64,000 nucleotides of DNA, taken from NCBI RefSeq assembly GCF_964340395.1, contig NC_135561.1, forward strand, positions 17,375,240 to 17,439,239, given 5' to 3'. This document shows, piece by piece, positions 37,925-49,800 of the stretch. Each line of letters starts with the position of its first letter. The stretch's first letter is position 1. The position numbers were made by a program, and so were the translations under genes. The stretch comes from Glandiceps talaboti. Taxonomy: Eukaryota > Hemichordata > Enteropneusta > Spengelidae. The notes below the pieces were generated by a model that was not told the origin of the DNA, searched no databases, and saw only the letters and a program-made list of their open reading frames with translations.

Positions 37925-40900
37925 TTATTTATTCATTCATTTATGCGTTTGTTCTTTCGTTCGTTCGTTGCGTTCGTTTGTTTGTTTGTTTGTTTGTTTG
38001 TTTGTTGGTTGGTTGGTTGGTTCATTCATTTGTTTGTTTGTTTGTCCATTTATTAATTCTTCCACTCCTCCACTCTCACTCACTCGTACATATCCACATA
38101 CACGTATTCGCTGATTGACTGATAGTTAAACAATTGCTTAATTACTCGATTAATTAGTTTATTCACCTATTAATTTAATGCACATAGAATCCATTTTCGT
38201 TTGATGTGATGATTTTACATTCTTGGCTTTCTTATTTAGATAAATCATTTTTTTTATGAATGAAATGAATTACCCCCTTGATGTCATGTGTTATTACAAA
38301 TGTCGGCAATTACTGCATGTTTTTAATGAAATTTATTACAAGTATCGGCAATTTTCATTACATTTGTTGTTCATAGAAATTATTACAAATGTTGGCGTTA
38401 TTAACAATCTTGGCGATTATTAAAAATGTCGGTTTTATTACAAATGTTGGCGGTTATTAAAAATGTCGGCGTGAGAATGAGAATGAATTCCTATTTCTGT
38501 TTATGGCGTGTCTGAGGTTTATATGTATATACATTTTCAGGTAGGTTATAAGCCAGTAATGCGCATCAGCAGCACTGTTAAATCTGGTCTTTGCGTGTAT
38601 GTGATTATGAAAAGGTGTCACGATATGGCATATTGTTAATCATTTTAAGATTATTCACATTGTATGTTGCTGCCATTTCCAAACTACTGTCACAGTGGTG
38701 TTTATCATCAGTAGCATGAGGTATTCTCTACACAGGGAATCTTCCTCCTCCCTGTAACATCCACATACCCAGGACAGGGTTGTGCACATAGCTGTACCAG
38801 CTATGAGTACAGTATCCCTGTAACAGCTCTGGCCAACACACTATGTGTAACATACCTAGACTTGACATGTGTAACTGGTGTACTAACATCAATGTATGGA
38901 TGATAAGAATAGCAATGCAGCATAGGTTTTAATAACATCCACATCACGTACGCAAGCTTTTCCCCACAGACATGTACCAGCTATGTGACCATAGCTGTAA
39001 TGTAGGTATTTCCCAAAGCAATGCACGAGCTATATGTCAACATTGCTGTAACAGCGGTATTTCCCACAGCCATGTACTAGCTGTGTGAGCAATGCTGGTC
39101 GGATATGAACAAACGGGTTGCTACAGGGTATTATTCCACCATACCAGTAACATGTATGTGCACAACTGTGTGCTAGGTGTGCAGTATACAGCTATGGTAC
39201 TGCGGTGTGCAAAACAGTCGTGGAACAGAGGTGGTATTCCACATCCATATCATGCAACAGGCATATTTTTTAACAACCATGTACCAATGCTGTGAAAACA
39301 TTTACCCTGTAAAGGGGCTGTGTGGCACACAGCTGGAACAGAGCTGTGCTCTTCTTCATAGCACTAGGATGTGCCACATCCCAGTGCTAGTATATACAAG
39401 ATTTCCTGTTTAGAGGTAAAAAAAGTGTCAATTTTGTATACTTGAAAATGTAATGAAAAAACACATTAATAAACAGATTTCGTGTATCATTAGTGATATA
39501 AATTGTCTTCCCTGGCCGGTCACATATGCATTGTTGAAATGATGACAGGGTCCCATGCACTTTATATGTACATTACTGTTCATGTTTTCAGCATGAGAGA
39601 TCTAATCACGACTTCAAAATTTTCAGTGAAAGTGACCGCTCAAACTGGAACTGCACGATAACAGAAGTTATCATTTTCTTCATTTGTACTTGGACTTACT
39701 CGACTCATAACCATCGACCTTGCCAAATGAAGTGTCTGGTGTAATAGTTTCCCATACGGCTTGGTTGATTTTGTGGAACATGCCAGTCACTTACAAAACG
39801 TCTGATGATTTTGCAGAACATTCAAAGCAAAACATGTGTACAAGTTGTAGACGGTGCATGTGAACAGAATACTTTAATTTAAGACACAAACCTGTTAACT
39901 TTCTATGTTTCCACCGAAAACTGAGCGACTGCACAACAGAACGTGTGCCATTGTATTTCCTATCCCTACATTCCCTTTAATTACAACTGTGCTCAGTAAG
40001 CTTATTTAGTTGCATTCTATGTAATCACTATGTTTACTTCGGTGACCACGTCGTGAAATATGACTTGTTATATTGGGTGTAAAATGGGATTGCCAGAAGA
40101 TTGATATGAAAACGTGAAATACGAAAGGTACAGATCTGGATTGTGCAACGTGTTGTGAATGTTATGAGTTAAGTCTTAAGTAAACATTACACAGGGGATT
40201 CACTAATTCATGGAACTTCGTTATCTCCCGGGATACTGAACTTGGTCGAATCGGCAAGGATTCGAGCAGCAACTACGTTTGTCTGTTTTCTAGCTGATGC
40301 GCGCAATATCCAGGAATATGAACCCAATTTCCTCTGTTCTTGGACTAAAACAAACATAAGAAGCTAAACAATGTATTCAAAATAGGATAAATAATTTCTT
40401 ATTTAATTTACTTTGATTGAATTGTCACATATCCTATTCGCTCTGGCGTTTTAGTCAATAATTTCTTTTTAATTATTTCCTATATGATTATATTATCCCT
40501 CCAGATAGCCCAGAGTGTACAGCAGTCGGAGGAATGTGCCAGAACCAAGATACCAACCCATGCGTATCGCCATCGTACGCTGTTGTTAGCCTGTGTGGTG
40601 GACCTGCCAGTCATCAATGCTGTGTAGGTAAGAATTGTTCCATATTCATGTTGTATATAGTAGTCCTACAGTTTTATGCTAATTGTAGTGGTATAATTAC
40701 AAATATATTTCGTGAGATTTTCTTTTGGTACTGGACCCAGAAACCCTGAAGCCTGTAGTAAATTTAACCAGATTTAAACTGAAAATGCCTTCTGTAAGGG
40801 CAGTTTTGAGTTTTTGTTGTTCCTACACATAATAATTGCTGGAATGCAAAAATCGTGGCTTTAGAAATTTAGTACATGATACACCCCTCTATTGGCAAAA

Positions 40901-41907
40901 AGGTGGGCCAATCTATAAGAAATCTGAAAGGACTTTGTAATATCAATCTAAGTATGCAGTGGAACATGTACTGGGGTAATAGTTTTTTAAATGAAATTAT
41001 TCAAATTTACATAGATACACATACAAATTGCTTATTGGTATCATTTGAACATAATAATTTTTGTTTAGTATCATTAATCTATAGTTCTTATGCCCACTAT
41101 TTCGTCTACAAGGTGCATTAATATATTTTAATATTTGTCATTAGAGTGGTCATTCTTTGATGTATTCATTGTATTATCTATATCAAATCTGAATATTATA
41201 TTAAAATTCCAAACTTGGGAAAGAAAGAAGGAAGCTGCATAAACCGGAGTTGAATGCATTGCATCGACGAATCTGAAAATAAACAGAAAAGCCTGTCTTC
41301 ATAACGAGTGAAAAAGTCACTGTCGATAGTTTACCACGTACACAACACTAGAGTGTACAAATCAACGGCATAGTATTAGTAAAATTTATACGTATGTGTC
41401 CTGACATCATGTTGTACGATCAGCTCAAATTAACAAAACTGACAATTTCATGAATTATGCAAGAAATTTAACTCTACATCAGTAATATTTGATGGCCCAT
41501 TAAAAGTTAGTTGTCGGAAAATTTGTTCAAATGCCTTCTAGCTATTCACAGTACAGGAAAGCTTGCCATCCACGACTTCAATCGGCCTATGCGATCCCCT
41601 AATACATACCCGGGATACACACGTGTTTCCATGGCAATTAATAAACAAAATTCAAACTTGATATATTATATATATATATATAGGAAGTCAGTGGTAAGAT
41701 TTGTCCGTAGTACAGTGCTCGATACGTCTGCACGCAGAGCGGAGTATATGTTGAGGGTAGAAGAAAATCAAGTCGGGTTTTTCGTCTCTACAAGCCTGTT
41801 TCGTGAGTAAATCACTCGTCAGGAGATGTCAACATCTCCTGACGAGTGATTTACTCACGAAACAGGCTTGTAGAGACGAAAAACCCGACTTGATTTTCTT
41901 CTACTCT

Positions 41908-41960
<53 letters not shown>

Positions 41961-44036
41961 ATATTGATATATATTGATATATTGATATATATTGATATAT
42001 GTACCTTTAAAACCTCTAGAACAAAACCAGTCAACATCGAAAAATTGGGGGGAAAGTGAGCCAATTCAAGCACTGAGTACAGAGCCCAACGTAGCAACAC
42101 TTACTTTTCTCATTTGTATTGTCGTGATTATGTTAATAAATCAAAATGCACTATGTTCTGGCAACAAACTCGCTCCACAGTATCGAAAGATTTATATACA
42201 ATTTTTTTTTTCAGTTTTGATTGAAGAAGAGATCATATGGATTAATATCTTGGCGATTGTCCATAGCTATGGTTTATTGATCATGGCGTGCAACGTTTAG
42301 ATCATTAGGTCAATATTCAAATTGGGATAGGTCAAACCATAACAAGAGTTCCCAACAGTTTACAGTTGCAGCATGTAATCTGTAAACTAATTTATAGCGA
42401 AAACCTAAATTAGCTCATTAATATTCGTTGGACTTGAGCCAGTCGTTACTTTAGGAAATGGCAAGACAGACAGACAGACAGACAGACAAACACACAGACA
42501 CACACAGACACACACACAAACACAAACACAAACACAAACACAAAGACTTTTCATCCCCAATATAAAGCCTTCCTTACGGAAGGTAAAAGTAACAAATTAG
42601 TGGTGAATCATTCATGAACCTATAACTAGGCTATAGTATGCCGTTATAGTTTAGCATGATGGAATTCTGAACTACGTTGTTGCTTGCAAAGGTACGATCT
42701 TTGTGAACAGTTGTCAACGTCATCTACTATATATCTGTGTGGTATCTACTTACAGTTTGAATTCTAGGGTTCGACAAAAGATAAAAAATAAGAACACTTT
42801 TGTATCGAACTGTTAAATACTTTGAAATGCCACATCCCGTCATCAGTAGTTTTAAAGTGTACAATATTTTCTTAGCCTAAGCATACTTTCAGTACAGTGT
42901 TTGCTGTACAAAGCGCTGTGTTTTTAAACTTAACAAAAAGACCTGTTTGAGATACACCTGTAGTCAACTGTGTGTCGTTTCTTATTTCTTATTATAAATA
43001 CTTGTTGTCCCAACCACTCCTGGACTTCATAAACAATCGGCTTTTATGACTTCAGATGACGTCGACAGTCCGGACACTTGCTTACTCTTGCCAGAGAGGG
43101 AGCTGTCCCGTAAAATATTACGGGTGAGGCATAAACAAATAATTGTTTGGTTCCGGTTAGCCGACCCCACGTAGTTTTTCACTGTCGACCCTAAACTTGT
43201 CTTTACGTATTCGAGAAAAAAATAATAAAATTGCAAAATTTGTCTCACGAGAAAAAGTAGATGTGGAAACTGACATCAGCTTAAAAAGACAATATAAAAC
43301 TGTTCTTCTAATCTGTAATGGCTGTACATCTGATAGGAAGACATAAATAACACAGAGAATAATGATAAACCTGATCTAGACACTCACAGATGAAGAAAAA
43401 ACTATACTAAAATAAAATAAAAAATATACCTACCCCATCTATTCTAGAATTGATCGTAATCGGAAACACACAGTTTTCTTTAATTAGGCATGAATGAAAA
43501 TAAAAAAATATTATTTTGATGTCGGAGTTGAAAATTAGGGTCAGTCGGGTAATCAGAAATAAGGTCAACCTTAACTCGGAAGACGTTTTGATACTACTAT
43601 ATTACTAAATAGTATGACACTACAATATCAAATATATTCAATGTTGTGTAAGTCTCATGAAATGATTATGTTAAATGTAATTATAAATGTACTGCTGTGT
43701 TTCATTCCATTTAAAGATCCTTGTGAGTCAAGTGACCCATATGGGCAGGATGGAAATTGCCAAGATATCAGTGCAGATTGTGATGGTTGGTGTGAGACAG
43801 GACTATGTCCAGGACCTGCAAATATACAATGTTGTGTACCGCACGGCGGTAAGACAAATACACAGCCTGAACGACATTAAAGAGTTTCAATGGTTTCACA
43901 TTGCAACTATCGACACAAATATTTCTAAAGAGGAAAGTTTAGAGAAGCAAAATATATGTGTTCGAAATCACTTATTTTTTTCCCGAGTAAGAACTAGAGG
44001 GGGCTATAACAGAGACAGACAGGTGGGCAGACGCAC

Positions 44037-44131
<95 letters not shown>

Positions 44132-45266
44132 GTGAAAGACTAGATAGACAAACAAGGTCATAAAAGTTCAAAGAGGACGCATATTTGTGTTTGCCTGCAC
44201 ATTCTTTTTCGTTTCATGCGTTTCCTGCGTTATTCATTTTTCCCGAACATGGTTTGATCTATTAAACTACATGTCGTTTAAATATATTACGTAAAACAAC
44301 AAATTTTATTATATCAAGGGTAAACTGTTAATGGCATGTTTTGGTTATTAATTTGCTAGGCCAAAATTTCAGCTTTAGTTCTGTAAAACAACCAAACAAA
44401 ACTGATGGCTATGAGTGTTCTTTGCATTGTAAAGCGCATAGCTTTTGAAATAGAAGAGTGATTTGACATAAATAGAATTGAGTGTGTCAGAGATTTTGAT
44501 ATCAACAAACATGTCCCATAATAAAGATTATAACTTCATTCCGTTGCAGATGACTCAGCTTGTGAAGATGTTGGAGGTGAATGTCGTGACGAGAATAAGG
44601 AGCCATGTACAGCACCAAGTGAAGGTATCCTAGGACTTTGCTCTGGTCCAGCCCACTATAGGTGCTGTATAGGTAAGATATAAGTGTGTTTATCTGTGAA
44701 ATATTAATTTTGATAAATAATGTATTGAGTCCAGCAATGTTTGTAATATTGTAATAATTATTAATAAAGTATATACATATCTTGTACAGTGCTGGTGTTT
44801 GTTTTTATATTGAGTTATCTTAGTACCTTGCCCTCTGAATCTGTTTTCATATGCACTCAACTGTAGTATCATATCAGAAAAAGGGGTTAAGAATTATACT
44901 ATTTCCACAAGTTTTTCCCGTAATATTTGACTATCTAGTATCTAAATTACTACGAAAAGACAAACAGAGAGGAACTGAATGTAATGCTGTGTTTTGTGTT
45001 ATTATAAGATCCTTGCGAGTCAAGTCCACCATATGGTGAGAATGGAAATTGCCAAGATATCAGTGCAAATTGTGATGGTTGGTGTGAGACAGGACTATGT
45101 TCAGGACCTGCGAATATACAATGTTGTATACCACACGGCGGTAAGAAATATGCACAGCTTGGACAACATTAAAAGAGTGTCAATATTTTTTATATAATTA
45201 AAAGCACTTATTTTATTTACAGTAAAAAATAGAAGCTAGAACAGACAGACAGACAGACACACACAC

Positions 45267-45336
<70 letters not shown>

Positions 45337-46836
45337 ACAGACACACAGACAGAGAAACAGACGGATTGATACAAGGAAAACAATTTGACAAAAGGCAAGC
45401 TCATAGAGGGGCAAACAAAAAGTATGTTTGTATTTTTGCCTATATGTGTTGTGTATTTATTGGAGAAGTTTGCATCTATTCCACACCTGTAAATTCACCA
45501 CGTTTCTTTGTTTGGCTCTCTAATTCCTGCGTTCCACATCATGAATAGATTTATCAAACTGTATAATAAATAGAATTTGCAATCATTTAAATGTTGTCAA
45601 AATAGATTATTGCATGGAAGTCAAATGTAAATATCCTAACAACCAAAATGTTTAAATATATTAGAAAAAAATGAATGTTATTATATCGGAACAACACGGT
45701 TCCTGTCATTATTTGGTTGACCTGCTATCATATGCAAATGCTTCGTTTTTCTATTTCTGTCAAATAAATATTGATGGCAATGAACGTTGTTCGCACTTTA
45801 GAGGGACATACCTTTTGGAATAGAAGTCTGATTTAATATAAGTAGAATGGGAAGAATCAAGGTGTACAGAATCTATTTTAATGATACCAGAAATGTCAGA
45901 GTAAATTTTATAATTTCATTCCCTTGCAGATGACTCACAATGTATAGATGCTGGCGGTGAATGTCAGGACCAAAATAAGGACCCATGTGCAGCACCACTT
46001 GAAGCTATCCCAGGACTTTGTTCTGGACCTGCCTACTATATGTGTTGTTTAGGTAAGACTGGGTTTCGTTAATTCATCATAAGTTGGAAATGTAACAAGT
46101 AAAATTTCAAGGTATGTAAATTATTTCTGAAAGACAACAAGATAGTAAACTGTTATTCCCCAATATTCTTCTTCGTTTACCCAATGAAAATACGAGTGAT
46201 TACCTAAGGGCCTTTTGTCACTACAAGCCGCTATACGAGTAGTGGCAACCCTTAGCAGGTCATGAGTATTTTCCGACTGAATGACGAAATATATTGGAGA
46301 ATCGAATATTTATACCAACGACAGTAAGATATCAAAGACACATGGGAAATGTAATGGCAATTTTGAACGTGTTTACTCATATTTCAAACACAGCAGAACT
46401 AGTGACGTAGACGTGCGTTGTCGTGGCATAGAACGACCAGAGTATATATTCCATATTGTTTTACTGATGCATGGTATAAGTTAATTTAAATACTGTGTTC
46501 TGTTATATTATAAGATCCTTGCGAGTCAGCTCCGCCATATGGTGTTGGGGGACAGTGTCAGTCTACCAGTCAACTGTGTGATGGTTGGTGTGTGACAGGT
46601 CTATGTTCAGGACCTGCGAATGTGCAATGTTGTGTACCCCATGGCGGTAAGACATGTTCACATCACATTCACCACAAAATTGAAGAATTGAATCCAATGG
46701 TTATAGATTCTACCTACTGTTCTCAAAAGCAATGTGCAAGGAGGTAGACCCTATATGTATTCAAAATCACCTTTTTAAGATTTTGTACAGACAGAGAGCC
46801 TGATTGAATGGAGAACAGAGACACACACAAAGAGAT

Positions 46837-46884
<48 letters not shown>

Positions 46885-49800
46885 CTCAATTTGAAACATG
46901 AAAGTTAACTGAATAGAAAGGATCAAAAACATTTTGCGCCTGCCTGCATGCTGGGTGTATTTATTATAGTGGTTTTTACAAATATCACGTGTATCTACTC
47001 GCGACACATCGGATAAGCTCATGATCAATATACATTGATCAATATACATCAATATTTTGTCATGTATTTATTATAAATGTTATTTACAGTGTCTAAGGAG
47101 ACAGACTTGATTAGCAAGTAGCTATTTTCTGGTCTCCTTTTACCTACCTCAAAAATGTATTATTTATTTTATCTACAAATGTAAATTTAATAAGTAGGTA
47201 ATAAAGAAGATATATATATACATTTCATTTCTTTTCATTTTCCCCTTTTATCACTCCAAACACGATTTCATCTATATAAAGGAATAACATTTGCCATACG
47301 TTGCACCATAAGGATTTCTGCATGGAACCCAAGTGTAGATATTCTAGAATCTGTTCATTAATATTTAACCTTTAGATAAAAAAATATTACATATTACACA
47401 CCAATGTTGTTACATCTACAAACGGCTAGAATGTCCTTTATTTGGTAAATCTGGTATGTAAATATTTTAGTTCTGTAAAAATAATTATTCGTTAATGAGT
47501 GTTGTTTGCATTTTGAGGGAATATCTTCAAAAAATAAAAGATTGCTTTAGTTTGAAAAGAATAGAATGCGTTAAAGTGTGTTAAATCCATATCAATATAG
47601 ATATCCTGTCAAAACGCTCCATTTATTTCCCATGCAGATGACTCACAGTGTACAGATATCGGAGGTGATTGTCACGACCTGAATAAGGACCCATGTCCAC
47701 CACCAACTGTACCTATCCGAGGACTTTGTTCTGGGCCTAATCATTATAGGTGTTGTGTAGGTAAGACTGGGTTTCTTTTATCCATCAAATTTTAGTCTTG
47801 ATATACAATGTATTGAGTACCGTAACGTTTTGTAATTTTTTAATGCAGTATACACATAACAGGTAAAGTGAGCCAAATGTGATCGTATGCTGTCGGTACC
47901 CCCCTGTATTGTCCTGCCTTTTAAATACTGTTTTGAATAGTTTAACCTTTTGTCTATTACGTGCTCCAAATAAGGACGGGTTACATAAAGTGAACCCTTT
48001 TATCTGAAACATATACACCACCACTATATCTCTTAATTTAAAGGGAGGGGTGATTCACATCATTTTCCGAAAACACCAACGACATTTGTTTACTCTGGAC
48101 ACTATTTCTGACATCTGTTATTAATGGACATGATTTATGATCATTTAACCAAAGTATCGCCGAAAAGCAAACTCGTGGGAAACGTAAATTTACTGTTGTG
48201 TTTTGTTTTGTTTCATGGAAAGACCCTTGTACGACTGCTCCGCCAAATGGCCCAGGTGGAATCTGCCAACCTCCAGACGCATCCTGTCCTGGTCTCGTTG
48301 ATGCTACGCTGTGTCTTGGAAATTTGGTGTGTTGCTGTCCTGCAGGTAAGGACATGGAACGGAAAGAATCTGTTGTAATATATCCCAGTTCCCCCTTTTC
48401 CCTATATTTGGAATGTGCTTTTTTCTTATGTACTTTTTGACAAAAAAAAACTCGAAGTCGGACTTTCAATGTTTGTAAATCTTAAAAAGATGTATGCAAA
48501 TAATTTGTTGCTGTTAATGTTGTTTCCATATTTGAAGTCAAGAACTTTTTAATCTGTTGTAAAAGTACTAGTATTGTTGATGAGCGTAAGTAAGTTTTTC
48601 ACTTTATGAGTGTACATTGTTCACATTATATGTCAACATGGGTTCGATAGTTACTACATTTTTTGTGCCTGCACTTAACTCAGTTTGTTTCATAGTTCAC
48701 GTAGGCCTACACACGCTTATTGGTAAAGGGGTAAAAATTGCGAGACAGGTAGACCACATATAAAATAAAAGTTCATAGTTCAGCGCTTAGCATACCCTTT
48801 TTAATTTCACCAGTTCCCTTAACTAGTTTGGCCTGATACATTTCACTACCTATGCCTAGATTTAGTTTCAAAGTACCATACCCTAAACCTTTGTTCACTG
48901 ATAGCACGTACTATAAATGCAATAGTCCACTTGGTCGGGAGAGTGGGAATGGGGGTTGTCACTATGGGCAGATTATGAAAATCTTCTAAGTGTTTCCTCC
49001 ACTCCAATTTAAGAAAGTTTGAACAATATTCCCACTGTGAATTAATTAGTTAAGTTAGGGGTTAAGTAAAACTGCCATCTTCACCAAAGGGATCATATTT
49101 GCCGATTGTTCATTTTAAGTCACATTGCATAGCGTATTGGCATCAATTTATTATTGTTCATAATGGATAACAAATGTGTGACGTAAAACTCCATAACCGT
49201 TATCCATATTAGAATAATACCGACATAAAAAGAAGTGCGGGTGGTTTTGCGGGCACCATAAGGACATTTGATACGGAAATTAAAGATGTTTTACAGGAAC
49301 ATGTTATTGTACTGACTGATGCAGAATGTCATCTAAATATAACTATCAATGCCCTGTATGTTCACTCTAAGGTGCCGTAAAAGGTGATCCCCACTTAACA
49401 ACGTTAGATGGTCATCACTACAACTTCCAAGGTATATGCTGGTATACAATAGTTACAATCTGTATCCCTGGTAATTATCCTTTCTTCAACATCATTGGAC
49501 TATTTGAACCACGTGATCTCCCTGGTCCCGAGATCAAGACCAGAACGGTGACTATAGTTATAATGGTAGACGGTGAATCTGTTACACTACATTCGAATAA
49601 CACTGTCCTGGTGAGTAAACATTAATATTGTTACACTGTTTGGGACTTAGCTGTTGATATAATATAGACAATGATTATGTAAATTGAACTATTGTCTGAA
49701 AAGGTCAATGTCCGTATTCTTAATATTGGTTACTCATCTTCCATGGTAGTATATATAGTTACATAATACATATATTAAAATACAAGAAAATAGGACATGA

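Larger units (their letters stand above)
41660..42000 (+). mobile_element. Palindromic hammerhead element, copy 2, with TA-rich flanks
   Basis: A short TA run, single-copy tail from 41683, palindrome about 41744-41917, then (TA)n and a TATATTGA tandem to 42000. Located in gene B intron 3 (40628-43716). The 65-base tail matches that of copy 1, pointing to recent spread. Confidence 0.75.
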
